A DNA stretch of 64,000 nt from NCBI RefSeq assembly GCF_900094625.1, contig NZ_FMAJ01000008.1:186001-250000 (forward strand), written 5' to 3'. Below are positions 50,201 to 58,341 of this stretch, piece by piece (position 1 is the stretch's first letter; every line of letters begins with the position of its first letter). The DNA is from Rhizobium aethiopicum (GTDB lineage Bacteria; Pseudomonadota; Alphaproteobacteria; Rhizobiales; Rhizobiaceae). The notes beneath the pieces were generated by a model. That model was not told the origin of the DNA, made no database searches, and saw only the letters and a list, made by a program, of their open reading frames with translations. The position numbers and the translations under genes were made by a program.

Positions 50201-51100
50201 ATGTCTGATCTCGATCTGAACCTTCTCGTCGCGCTGGACGCTTTGCTGGCCGAGCGAAGCGTATCGGCTGCCGCACGCCGCCTTGGCCTCAGCACATCCG
50301 CCATGAGCCGGACACTGTCACGCTTGAGGACTGCGCTCGGTGATCCGATCCTGGTGCCGGCAGGCCGCGGCATGGTGGCGACACCCCATGCCCTGGCCAT
50401 TGCCGAAGACGTGCATCTGTTGAAAGACGCTGTGAAAGCGGTGCTGAGTCCGCCGTCGACCGTCGACATTCGGGAGGTGCGGCGCCACTTCACGATCCGC
50501 GCCAATGAAGCCTTCGTGCTTCTCTACGCCGCGGATCTGAGCGCTGCAGTGACGAATGCTGCACCGGGAATAAGGCTTCGTTTTGCGCCGAGATCCGACA
50601 AGGACGTTCAGGCTTTGCGGGAGGCGGCGATAGATCTGGACATCGGTGTGCTCCCGCGCGACAGCGGCGAGCTGCGTTGCCAGAGCCTCTTCGAGGATCG
50701 GTTCGTTGGCGTTGCAAGGGTGGGGCATCCGATCTTCGACGCAGATCGGATAACGGCCGAGCGCTATGCCGCCTGCGGCCACGTGCTTTTCTCGACGCAG
50801 GCGGACTACGCCGGTCCGGTCGACAGGGCGCTCGCCGAACTGGGCTTGGATCGGGATGCCAGACTGATCGTGCCAAGTTTCCCGGCGGTGATCGCCGTTG
50901 CAGCCTCATCCGATCTGATCGGTTCGGTTCCGAAGTCTTATTGCAAATCCGCCGCGATGAGGGAGATCAGAACCTTCGACCTGCCGGTCGCCGTGCCGGG
51001 TTTCAACATCGTTCAGGCCTGGCACCCGCGCATGGACGCTGATCCCGCTCATCGCTGGCTGAGGGCACTTATTTTCGAGACGTTCCACTCGATGAACTGA
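50201..51100 (+). CDS. LysR-family transcriptional regulator
   Basis: 299 residues: an N-terminal winged helix-turn-helix ('LLAERSVSAAARRLGLSTSAMSRTLSRLR', about 15-43) and a periplasmic-binding-like effector domain (about 90-295). Divergent from the frameshifted exporter, with a palindromic site between, so it probably controls that gene and itself. The inducer is unknown. It is intact, although its presumed target is not. Confidence 0.9.
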   Translation: MSDLDLNLLVALDALLAERSVSAAARRLGLSTSAMSRTLSRLRTALGDPILVPAGRGMVATPHALAIAEDVHLLKDAVKAVLSPPSTVDIREVRRHFTIRANEAFVLLYAADLSAAVTNAAPGIRLRFAPRSDKDVQALREAAIDLDIGVLPRDSGELRCQSLFEDRFVGVARVGHPIFDADRITAERYAACGHVLFSTQADYAGPVDRALAELGLDRDARLIVPSFPAVIAVAASSDLIGSVPKSYCKSAAMREIRTFDLPVAVPGFNIVQAWHPRMDADPAHRWLRALIFETFHSMN

Positions 51101-51211
51101 ACACGGTCAGGGTCGGCTCTTCACGAGGGCGCATAATGTCAGAAGCGCTTCGACGCCGGCCCATAGAGGCCATGGGCTCGCCTCGGTTCGAGTGAAGCGA
51201 GCCCTTCTGAC

Positions 51212-51655
51212 CTACTGCTCCGGCAGGATGATTTTATTGGTGGTGGTACTCTTGACCGGCTTCTCGCCGGGCACATGCGACATGGTGCGGGTCGTGCTCT
51301 GCAGCGTGTCGCCATCGGTGCTGGTCTTGGTGCGGGACTTGCTGAACGTCCCCTGATCAACCGCCTGGGCCTTGGTCTGCGCCTTGAGCTTGTCGCCATT
51401 GTCGTTGACATGCGTCTTGCTCTGCGCCTTGCCGTCGGTGGTGGCCGCACTTCCGCCCGATCCGATCGAGGATGTCGTGCCGCCGTCGGTCTGGCAGGCG
51501 CCTGCCGTTCCGGCCGAGCTGGCGGATGTGCCGCCGGCCGAAGCGCTTCCAGCCGTTCCGACGGTTCCGGCCGCATTGCATTCCTCCGCAAGGACGGCCG
51601 GGCTCGAGGCGAAGAGCGCGATCGCGGCGGCTGCGATAAGATTGATTGGTTTCAT
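51212..51655 (-). CDS. Exported low-complexity protein C (Ser/Gly/Thr-rich)
   Basis: 147 residues. Signal peptide about 1-23 ('LFASSPAVLAEEC'). The mature N-terminal half is Ala/Gly/Ser/Thr-rich with one Cys pair ('EECNAAG', 'ACQTDGG'); the second half is Lys/Thr-rich ('KAQSKTHVNDNGDKLKAQTK'). The second ATG at 51655 is used, since the first (51661) directly abuts the 'AGGAG' site. It is 9 nt past the preceding gene, so it is third of a three-gene operon. No family recognised. Confidence 0.7.
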   Translation of the reverse strand: MKPINLIAAAAIALFASSPAVLAEECNAAGTVGTAGSASAGGTSASSAGTAGACQTDGGTTSSIGSGGSAATTDGKAQSKTHVNDNGDKLKAQTKAQAVDQGTFSKSRTKTSTDGDTLQSTTRTMSHVPGEKPVKSTTTNKIILPEQ

Positions 51656-51664
51656 TGCCATCTC

Positions 51665-52009
51665 CTATTTGTTCGGCTTGGTGATGGAACAGGTTCCATC
51701 GGAGCGCTTCGTGATGACGGTGCCGTCCGGCCGCGTGATGCTTGCGGTGGAAAAACTGTCGACGCTACCCGATCCGGCCGAGGAGCCGGCGGAGGCGGAT
51801 GACGAAGAAGAGCTGCTCGAGCCGCCGGCGGTCGTTGTCGACGAAGACACGTGACCGTTGCCCGCAGTCACCGTGGTCGATGTGTCCCCCGCCTGCGACT
51901 GGACGATGGTGCATGTCGTTCCGTCGTCGAGCTTGATCTCTTCGGCCATTGTCGGGCCGGCGATCATGGCGAGCGAAGCCGTCAGTGCGATTGTGGAAAA
52001 CCGGGTCAT
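51665..52009 (-). CDS. Exported low-complexity protein B (Ser-run)
   Basis: 114 residues. Signal peptide about 1-22 ('MIAGPTMAEE'). A short ordered start ('IKLDDGTTCTIVQSQAG') is followed by a Ser/Gly tract with eight Ser in a row. The tail is 'ITRPDGTVITKRSDGTCSITKP', which repeats a DGT-x-x-x-I pattern and carries the second Cys. The ATG has 'GGAG' upstream. Middle gene of the operon; function unknown. Confidence 0.7.
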   Translation of the reverse strand: MTRFSTIALTASLAMIAGPTMAEEIKLDDGTTCTIVQSQAGDTSTTVTAGNGHVSSSTTTAGGSSSSSSSSASAGSSAGSGSVDSFSTASITRPDGTVITKRSDGTCSITKPNK

Positions 52010-52060
52010 GGGTTTATCTCCAAGGGGTTTGGCCGGCGCCCTTAAGGCGCCGGCCCTGGA

Positions 52061-52531
52061 TCATTTGCAATCCTCGGTGCCGGCGGCGTCCTTCTTGACC
52101 TGGCCGGGCGCGCAACCCTTCTTGCCCTGGTTGTCATGCGAGGTGCCTGCCGCACTGCTGCCGGTGCCGACGGTGCTGCCGGTCTTGTCTCCGTCCGCAG
52201 ACGAAGCCCCGGTCCCGACGCTCGAGGCCGAATTGGCGTCGCCTGAACCCGCGGCCGAGCCGCCGGTGCCGACCGTGCTGCTGGAGGTGCCGCCGCCCGC
52301 CGACGAGCCGCCGGTGGCGGTCGTCGAGGACGTGCCTGAATTGCAGGTGGTCGTACCATCAGGGCAGGTGCCGCCGGCAGAGCTGCCACCAGTACCGACC
52401 GTGCTGCTCGCAGTTCCGCCGCCGGCCGTCGAACCGCCGGTGCCGACCGTGCTCGATGACTGGGCGAAGCCGGACGCCGCCGTACCGGCCAGAAGGGCCG
52501 CCGCCAATGCGAGATGTGTTACTTTCATCAT
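52061..52531 (-). CDS. Exported low-complexity protein A (STVGTGGS repeats)
   Basis: 156 residues. Signal peptide about 1-25 ('AASGFAQ'). The mature protein is built of at least five degenerate copies of [S/A]-S-T-V-G-T-G-[G/A]-S-x-A-G, then a basic Cys-containing tail ('KKGCAPGQVKKDAAGTEDCK'). A central Cys pair ('GTCPDGTTTCNSG') may form a disulfide. It starts at ATG 52531 behind 'GGAGG'. First of three consecutive genes of the same flavour, separated by 51 nt and 9 nt. No family recognised. Confidence 0.72.
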   Translation of the reverse strand: MMKVTHLALAAALLAGTAASGFAQSSSTVGTGGSTAGGGTASSTVGTGGSSAGGTCPDGTTTCNSGTSSTTATGGSSAGGGTSSSTVGTGGSAAGSGDANSASSVGTGASSADGDKTGSTVGTGSSAAGTSHDNQGKKGCAPGQVKKDAAGTEDCK

Positions 52532-52748
52532 AGGGTATTCCTCCGATTGTTTGTCAGTCGCCGCCACATCTGCAATGGATGGGCGGCTGTTTGACAAACG
52601 ACGGTTTTATCCGGCTGTTCCTGTCGTGGGACCTCAGTCGGACGGGCGTCGGACCTTGGCCTGATTTTGTGGGAGCCGCGGTGAGTGCAACCGATCAGCC
52701 CTGAAACGCCGGTGGCCGGTGGAGCACATCGGTACAGAAACGCGACAA

Positions 52749-53435
52749 CTACATCTCAACCGGAAACAGCCTCAGGAACTGCCGGTCGCCTTCCGGCGAG
52801 AAGGTGATCGAGCGGCTCTCGGCGGTGCGCCGGGCCCAGCCCTTGTCGAGGAAGCTTGCAAGCAGCGCCTTGCCGAGGCTGCCGGCAAGATGGGCGCGCC
52901 TTTCGCTCCAGTCGAGGCAGGAGCGGCAGAGCGGGCGGCGCGAGGATCTGAGATTGCCGACGTCGATGCCGATGCGGGCAAGATCGCTCTCGCCCTTTTC
53001 CGTCAGGGCCAGACCCTCTCCGACCGCCTCGATCGCGCCTGAGGCGATCAGGCTGTCGAGCATGCGCACGCCGTAATCGCCTGCCAGATGATCGTAGCAG
53101 ATGCGCGCCTTGCGCAGCGCCGGCTCCTTCGGGCCGGGCCGGTGGCGCAGATGCCCGCGTCCGGCGGCAAAGCCCATCATGCTTTCGATCAGCCGGGCGG
53201 CGGCCTCGTCGGCGAGCGTGAAATAGCGGTGGCGCCCCTGCTTGCGCTGGCTCAGCAGGCCGCCGGCTTCGAGTTTGGCCAGATGCGTGCTTGCCGTCTG
53301 CAGCGTGATGCCGCCAACGCCGGCAAGCTCGGTCGCCGTCAGCGCCCGCCCGCCGGTCAGCGCCGCCAGCATATTGGCGCGGGCGGGGTCGCCGATGAGC
53401 GCACCGATCTGGGCAATGTCCGGACCTTCCTTCAT
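52749..53435 (-). CDS. ArsR-family transcriptional regulator with C-terminal extension
   Basis: 228 residues. Residues about 1-95 are an ArsR winged helix ('ALTGGRALTATELAGVGGITLQTASTHLAKLEAGGL'). The remaining 130 residues are an extension typical of larger ArsR relatives, with two Cys in 'RRPLCRSCLDW' that may sense metal or thiol. Divergent from the NIPSNAP pair by 69 bp. A CATTG-N8-CAATG dyad at 53455-53472 in that gap is a candidate operator. The start is ATG 53435, with a weak ribosome-binding site. Confidence 0.85.
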   Translation of the reverse strand: MKEGPDIAQIGALIGDPARANMLAALTGGRALTATELAGVGGITLQTASTHLAKLEAGGLLSQRKQGRHRYFTLADEAAARLIESMMGFAAGRGHLRHRPGPKEPALRKARICYDHLAGDYGVRMLDSLIASGAIEAVGEGLALTEKGESDLARIGIDVGNLRSSRRPLCRSCLDWSERRAHLAGSLGKALLASFLDKGWARRTAESRSITFSPEGDRQFLRLFPVEM

Positions 53436-53504
53436 AGTTCGATCGTAACCGAAGCATTGTCGCCAGGCAATGTGCGAAAACGGGGAAGCACAAAGGAGAA
53501 CCCG

Positions 53505-53834
53505 ATGATCACCTGCTTCATCCGCTATCAGATCGATCCCTTCAACAAGGAGGCCTTTGCCGAATATGCCCGCAACTGGGGCCAGGCGATCCCGAGGAAT
53601 GGCGCCGATCTGATCGGCTATTTCGCCCCGCATGAGGGATCGGCGACGACGGCCTACGGAGTCTACAACATCGAAAGCCTCGCCGCCTACGAAGCCTACC
53701 GCGCACGGCTGGCTGCCGATCCGCTCGGCCGCGACAATTACGAATTCGCCAAGCATGAGCGTTTCATCCTGAAGGAGGATCGGATCTTCCTGAAAAACGT
53801 CTCCGCTCCCCACGCCAAGCTGGTGTTGCCATGA
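53505..53834 (+). CDS. NIPSNAP family protein
   Basis: A 109-residue dimeric alpha/beta-barrel of the NIPSNAP family ('CFIRYQIDPFNKEAFAEYARNWGQAIPRNGADLIGYFAPHEGS', recognisable by its order). Small cytosolic protein of unknown role. The ATG follows 'AAAGGAGAA'. It overlaps the monooxygenase-like gene by ATGA and faces the ArsR regulator, which likely controls the pair. Confidence 0.85.
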   Translation: MITCFIRYQIDPFNKEAFAEYARNWGQAIPRNGADLIGYFAPHEGSATTAYGVYNIESLAAYEAYRARLAADPLGRDNYEFAKHERFILKEDRIFLKNVSAPHAKLVLP

Positions 53835-54181
53835 TCGCCGTCATCTTCGAAGTCGTGCCCTATATGGGCGAACGCCACAAATATCTCGATCTCGCCGGTG
53901 AATTGCGCGCCGAGCTCGAAACGATCGATGGCTTCATCTCGATCGAGCGTTTCGAGAGCCTGACCAACCGCGGCAAGCTGCTGTCGCTCTCCTTCTTCCG
54001 CGATGAGGCAGCGGTCAAGGAATGGCGTAACCGCGAGGCCCATCGCGCCGCCCAGCAGGCCGGCCGCGGCGGCGTCTTCGCCGACTACCGGCTGCGGATC
54101 GCCAGTGTCGTGCGCGATTACGGCATGTTCGAACGCGAGGAGGCGCCGAGTGATAGCCGCAGCGTTCATGACGCGGCCTAA
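53831..54181 (+). CDS. Antibiotic biosynthesis monooxygenase-like (ABM) protein
   Basis: 116 residues of the dimeric alpha/beta-barrel ABM family ('FIEVVPYMGERHKYLDLAGELRAELETIDGFISIERFESLTNRGKLLSLSFFRDEAAV', by block order). Members include heme-degrading and quinone-forming enzymes, but catalytic residues are not clear here. Two small barrels in one ArsR-facing operon suggest a stress or detoxification unit. Confidence 0.8.
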   Translation: MIAVIFEVVPYMGERHKYLDLAGELRAELETIDGFISIERFESLTNRGKLLSLSFFRDEAAVKEWRNREAHRAAQQAGRGGVFADYRLRIASVVRDYGMFEREEAPSDSRSVHDAA

Positions 54182-54328
54182 TCCGAGAGGCGAGGGCCGC
54201 TGAACACTTAAGGACATACGGATTGTGTCGCCTGCTGAATGAATTTTTGCGGGCGATGCTGGGTGTTGTTGACAAAGCGCCTTTTGGCGAACGTATCTGC
54301 GCCATGTAACGGTCAGGAGCGAAGCAGG

Positions 54329-54757
54329 TTGGAGAGACCGGAGGATTTTTGGGCACAGCTTTCGGATGAAAGAACAGGATACTCGATCATAATCGAAGAT
54401 GACGGTGCGAAGGGCTATGCATATCTCTTGGATTCCGAGGGAGGGATTGTCAGCGATGTTTGGCTGTACAATCGCGGTCCTGCACCTGAGACAGTCGATT
54501 GGAGCGACCCTTCAAAACTGCCTTTTTCAAATCCGGCAGAATTCGTAAGCAATGTCGATTTCAGACCGATAGGAAGCACCTCCGAGCTACTGGTTCAGTG
54601 GCAGCAACCTGCCGATCGGCTGATTGAGGCGCAGCTATGGGTACGTGGACAACTATTCGCGATACTGCAACAGGGGGTCGCGCCTGGGAGGTCACGGCTC
54701 GCTGCCAAGGACGGCCCTTTGGCGAGGGTGTTGGAACTTAGCAAGAGCGGAGAGTGA
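54329..54757 (+). CDS. Orphan hypothetical protein
   Basis: 142 residues from TTG 54329 ('LERPEDFWAQLSDERTGYSI'), with 'AGGAG' 10 nt upstream; an earlier in-frame start at 54239 is less likely. It has no signal peptide or membrane helix. It contains 'YAYLLDSEGGIVSDVWLYNRGPAPETVDW' and is acidic. The DNA looks less GC-biased at third positions than its neighbours, which hints at later acquisition. I do not recognise the family. Confidence 0.6.
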   Translation: MERPEDFWAQLSDERTGYSIIIEDDGAKGYAYLLDSEGGIVSDVWLYNRGPAPETVDWSDPSKLPFSNPAEFVSNVDFRPIGSTSELLVQWQQPADRLIEAQLWVRGQLFAILQQGVAPGRSRLAAKDGPLARVLELSKSGE

Positions 54758-54869
54758 ACTCGTTCAGCCACCAGGCAGGCAGCCGTGCGGCCGGCCGAGC
54801 CGACTGTCGCCACAATAAATTCCCGAAATCGGTCATCGCTTCAGGCTTTGGTAACTAAGTTGGGTAACC

Positions 54870-54885
54870 ATAACGGAGAGTTAAG
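54870..54885 (+). promoter_or_regulatory. CtrA-like box upstream of ccrM
   Basis: ATAA-CGGAGAG-TTAAG is one mismatch from TTAA-N7-TTAA in spacing and core. GTAACCAT, close to the TTAACCAT half-site, lies directly before it (54864-54871). CtrA activates ccrM in Caulobacter. The site is about 30 nt from the ccrM start. Confidence 0.4.
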
Positions 54886-54911
54886 CGTAAAGCGTATGAG
54901 TGAGTATCAGA

Positions 54912-56042
54912 ATGGCGTCAGTTTTTCCGCTTGCCGACCTCAAGGCTTCCGTCAAGGCGGACTCCTGGGTTGACACGATCATCAAGGGCGACTGCGTGAG
55001 CGCCCTTGAAGCCTTGCCCAACCACTCCGTCGATGTGATCTTCGCCGACCCGCCGTATAATCTCCAGCTCGGCGGAACGCTGCATCGTCCCGACCAGTCC
55101 CTGGTCGATGCCGTCGATGACGAATGGGATCAGTTCGCCTCCTTCGAGGCCTATGACGCTTTCACCCGCGCCTGGCTGCTCGCCTGCCGCAGGGTGCTCA
55201 AGCCGACCGGCTCGATCTGGGTGATCGGCTCCTATCACAATATCTTCCGCGTCGGCGCCACGCTGCAGGATCTGAATTTCTGGATCCTCAACGACATCAT
55301 CTGGCGCAAGACCAATCCCATGCCGAATTTCAAGGGCCGCCGTTTCCAGAACGCCCATGAGACGATGATCTGGGCGAGCCCGAATGCCAAGGCCAAGGGC
55401 TATACCTTCAACTACGATGCGATGAAGGCCGCCAATGACGACGTGCAGATGCGTTCCGACTGGCTGTTCCCGATCTGCAACGGCAATGAACGCCTGAAGG
55501 GCGAGGACGGCAAGAAGGTGCATCCGACCCAGAAGCCGGAAGCGCTGCTTGCCCGGGTCATCATGGCTTCGACCAAACCCGGCGATATCGTGCTCGATCC
55601 CTTCTTCGGTTCGGGAACGACGGGCGCCGTCGCCAAGCGTCTCGGCCGCCACTTCGTCGGCATCGAGCGCGAGCAGGACTATATCGATGCGGCATCGGCC
55701 CGCATCGCCGCCGTCGAGCCGCTCGGCAAGGCGGAACTGACCGTCATGACCGGCAAGAAGGCCGAGGTTCGCGTCGCCTTCAACGTGCTGGTCGAAAGCG
55801 GCCTCATCAAGCCCGGCCAGGTGCTGACCGACGCCAAGCGCCGCTACAGCGCGATCGTGCGCGCCGACGGCACGGTAGCCTCCGGCGGCGAGGCCGGCTC
55901 CATTCATCGTCTCGGCGCCAAGGTGCAGGGGCTCGATGCATGCAACGGATGGACCTTCTGGCACTTCGAAGAAGGGCAGTCCCTGCGCCCGATCGACGAT
56001 CTCAGGTCCGTCATCCGCAGTGATCTGGCAAAGGTGGATTGA
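54912..56042 (+). CDS. ccrM: Cell-cycle-regulated DNA adenine methyltransferase (GANTC)
   Basis: A 376-residue beta-class N6-adenine methyltransferase. The catalytic motif IV 'DPPYNL' (46-51) precedes motif I 'DPFFGSGTT' (229-237), as in CcrM. The C-terminal 85 residues ('LTVMTGKKAEVRVAFNVLVESG...') are the DNA-binding extension specific to CcrM. It methylates GANTC on newly replicated DNA and has no restriction partner here. ATG 54912 is used; GTG 54900 is in frame. Neither has a strong ribosome-binding site. Confidence 0.93.
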   Translation: MASVFPLADLKASVKADSWVDTIIKGDCVSALEALPNHSVDVIFADPPYNLQLGGTLHRPDQSLVDAVDDEWDQFASFEAYDAFTRAWLLACRRVLKPTGSIWVIGSYHNIFRVGATLQDLNFWILNDIIWRKTNPMPNFKGRRFQNAHETMIWASPNAKAKGYTFNYDAMKAANDDVQMRSDWLFPICNGNERLKGEDGKKVHPTQKPEALLARVIMASTKPGDIVLDPFFGSGTTGAVAKRLGRHFVGIEREQDYIDAASARIAAVEPLGKAELTVMTGKKAEVRVAFNVLVESGLIKPGQVLTDAKRRYSAIVRADGTVASGGEAGSIHRLGAKVQGLDACNGWTFWHFEEGQSLRPIDDLRSVIRSDLAKVD

Positions 56043-56096
56043 GCAGCGCCTTCGCGGGATCGAGATACCTTCTTCCGGTTTCCTCCAGTTGCGGAA

Positions 56097-56136
56097 GAAG
56101 ACCAAGGCGCCCGGGGTTTCAACCTCGGGCGTCTTC
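56097..56136 (+). terminator. Probable terminator after ccrM
   Basis: GCCCGGGGTT (56109-56118) pairs with AACCTCGGGC (56121-56130) except for one G-T. GAAGAC/GTCTTC extend the stem around a bulge, and the sequence after is TATTTC. It sits 55 nt past the ccrM stop, between convergent genes. Confidence 0.6.
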
Positions 56137-56153
56137 TATTTCAGCATCACCGG

Positions 56154-56519
56154 TCAAAACGACTTGTAGTCGGTAACCTCGACCCGCGTGATGCGGCCAT
56201 CTTCATTGAAGGTGATCGTCTCCTCGCCCTCGCGCACCAGCGGCTTGCCGGTCCGGCTGTTCGTGGCGCGGAGCGACCAGACGGCGCGGCCGGACAGCGG
56301 CGTCAGCCGCTCCACAAGCGAATTCTCGGCCGTCTGATCGGGGTAGTCGTCGAAATAGCGCCGGAAGGCGGCCATGATCTCGGGTCGCCCGGAAAGGCTG
56401 CCGACGCCGTTCGAGACATAGGTCGCATCCTCAGCGAAATAGCCCTCGATAGCAGGAAAATCGAGCGCATTGATCGCGGCGTGGAAGCGTTCGATTTCCT
56501 CTGCCGGGTCGAAGGCCAT
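56154..56519 (-). CDS. SnoaL/NTF2-like protein
   Basis: 121 residues of the SnoaL-like NTF2 fold: 'ERFHAAINALDFPAIEGYFAEDATYVSNG' at the N-terminus and 'ITFNEDGRITRVEVTDYKSF' at the C-terminus. Such small proteins bind hydrophobic ligands or act as isomerases; the function here is unknown. It is last of mutY-HAD-SnoaL (5 nt after the HAD gene). Confidence 0.82.
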   Translation of the reverse strand: MAFDPAEEIERFHAAINALDFPAIEGYFAEDATYVSNGVGSLSGRPEIMAAFRRYFDDYPDQTAENSLVERLTPLSGRAVWSLRATNSRTGKPLVREGEETITFNEDGRITRVEVTDYKSF

Positions 56520-56524
56520 TGATA

Positions 56525-57139
56525 TCAGACCCTCAAGCCATGGGCGGCGAGATCGCTGCGCAGCTTCTCCGTGCCCGAAAACAGCACCGCGTTCCAGCCG
56601 AAAGCCCTGGCGCCTTCGACATTGGCCGGCGCGTCGTCGATGAAGATCGTTGCGGCGGGATCGAGGCCGAAGCTTTTCGTATGCGTCTCATAGATCGCGA
56701 TGTCAGGCTTGATCAAGCCGACATCGCCGGAAACGGTGACGCCGCGCGGTTTCGTCAGGAACGGGAAGCGCTGCTGCGCTTCGCGAAAAGTGTCGGAGGC
56801 GAAATTGGTGAGCATCGTCACGTCGCGGCCCTCGTCGATCAGTCCCTCCATGATCGCGACGCTCTCCTCATAGGCGTGCGGCACCATCTCGTGCCAGTAT
56901 TTGCGGAAGGCGCGGATATGCTCCTCGCGCGTCGGATGTGCTTCGATCAGCAGCGCTTCGGCGTCCGCCCAGGTACGGCCGCGGTCCTGCTCGACGTTCC
57001 AGTCATGGGTGCAGATATTGGCGAAGAACCAGTTGCGCTCGGCCTCGTCGGGAATGAGGCGGGCGAAGGGAAGGTGCGGATCGTAATGAATGAGAACTTT
57101 GCCGATGTCGAAAACGATATGCTTTATTTCGGAGGTCAT
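56525..57139 (-). CDS. HAD-superfamily hydrolase (YihX-like)
   Basis: 204 residues, HAD IA. Motif I is 'VFDIGKVLIHYD' (DxG instead of the usual DxD second Asp; found in YihX-like relatives), motif II 'LTNFAS', motif III Lys in 'LIKPDIAIYE', motif IV 'IFIDDAPANV'. Likely a phosphatase for a small sugar phosphate. It lies 2 nt after mutY and 5 nt before the SnoaL gene. Confidence 0.85.
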   Translation of the reverse strand: MTSEIKHIVFDIGKVLIHYDPHLPFARLIPDEAERNWFFANICTHDWNVEQDRGRTWADAEALLIEAHPTREEHIRAFRKYWHEMVPHAYEESVAIMEGLIDEGRDVTMLTNFASDTFREAQQRFPFLTKPRGVTVSGDVGLIKPDIAIYETHTKSFGLDPAATIFIDDAPANVEGARAFGWNAVLFSGTEKLRSDLAAHGLRV

Positions 57140-57141
57140 GT

Positions 57142-58233
57142 TTATGCCCTGGATGTTTTGAACGCGAGAGGAATAGCCGCTGCGATCGCTTTTTTCATGA
57201 CGGTCGGCAAGGCCTGAGCTTCAAGATTTGTAACCGGCTCCCACCATCCGTCATTGGTATCGAACGGGCCGGAGATCGCCGCCCGCCAGATCGACAGCCT
57301 GAGCTCGAAATGGGTGAAGACATGGGTGATGGTGCCGCTGGCCTGCCATGCCGCGTCGAAGGGCGCGGCCGTGACGGATGTTTCGCCGTCGAGGCGCGCC
57401 GTCCAGGCTGATGTCGGCACCTCGGTCATGCCGCCGAGCAGGCCGCTTTCGGCGCGCCGCCTGAGCAGGATCTCGCCCTCTCCAGTCACCGCGACGAAGG
57501 CCGCGCCACGGCGCACCGGCTTTTCCTTCTTCGCCGCCTTGACCGGAAAGAACTCGGGATCGGAAGATTTCAGCGCCTGACAGGCATCGCGGAACGGACA
57601 GAGCGAACAGGCCGGCCGCTTCGGCGTGCAGATCGTCGCCCCGAGATCCATCATCGCCTGGGCGAAATCGCCGGGCCGGCCCGACGGCGTCATCAGCGCC
57701 ACCTTTTCCTTCATCGCCGGCTTGGCGCCCGGAAGCGGCGCTTCGATGGCATAAAGCCTGGAGATCACCCGCTCGACATTGCCGTCCATCACGGCGGCCT
57801 GCCGGTTGAAGGCGATCGCCGCGACGGCGGCCGCGGTATAGTCGCCGATGCCGGGGAGCGATTTCAGTCCCTCTTCGGTGTCGGGAAACATGCCGCGATG
57901 TTCCTTTGCCACCGCCTCGGCGCATTTCTTCAGATTGCGGGCCCGAGCGTAATAGCCGAGCCCGGCCCAGGCGGCCATCACCTCGTCGTTCTCGGCCGCG
58001 GCAAGATCGGTCACTTCGGGCCAGCGCTGAAGAAACTTCTCGAAATAGGGTTTGACCGCCTGCACTGTCGTCTGCTGCAGCATCACTTCGGAAAGCCAGA
58101 CACGATAGGGATCGGCCCGGACGCCACGCGCCGCCATGCCGGGCGAAACGCGCCAGGGCAGATCGCGGTGGTGGCGGTCGTACCAGTCGAGGAGGGGCTT
58201 TGCCGAGGGCGTGTCGAGTGTCGTGATCGTCAT
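57142..58233 (-). CDS. mutY: Adenine DNA glycosylase MutY
   Basis: 363 residues. It removes A mispaired with 8-oxoG. HhH motif 'LPGIGDYTAAAV', catalytic Glu in 'SEVMLQQT' and Asp in 'MDGNVERV' are present. The [4Fe-4S] loop C-x6-C-x2-C-x5-C reads 'CTPKRPACSLCPFRDAC'. The C-terminal NUDIX-like domain that recognises 8-oxoG starts about residue 235. The start is ATG 58233 ('MTITTLDTPSA'). It heads mutY-HAD-SnoaL and is divergent from DUF721. Confidence 0.95.
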   Translation of the reverse strand: MTITTLDTPSAKPLLDWYDRHHRDLPWRVSPGMAARGVRADPYRVWLSEVMLQQTTVQAVKPYFEKFLQRWPEVTDLAAAENDEVMAAWAGLGYYARARNLKKCAEAVAKEHRGMFPDTEEGLKSLPGIGDYTAAAVAAIAFNRQAAVMDGNVERVISRLYAIEAPLPGAKPAMKEKVALMTPSGRPGDFAQAMMDLGATICTPKRPACSLCPFRDACQALKSSDPEFFPVKAAKKEKPVRRGAAFVAVTGEGEILLRRRAESGLLGGMTEVPTSAWTARLDGETSVTAAPFDAAWQASGTITHVFTHFELRLSIWRAAISGPFDTNDGWWEPVTNLEAQALPTVMKKAIAAAIPLAFKTSRA

Positions 58234-58341
58234 GATTTGCCGGGATCGGGGGAAGTGCCTATACTTGGCGAAGCAATGCCGCGCGATCAAGTCGGTCCCG
58301 TCAATTCCCTGTGCGGTTGGTAGGGGCACCCAAGGTTTTCG

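Noticed and set aside
54912..56042. Restriction-modification system around the methyltransferase
   Set aside because: No endonuclease gene is adjacent and the C-terminal extension marks it as solitary CcrM.
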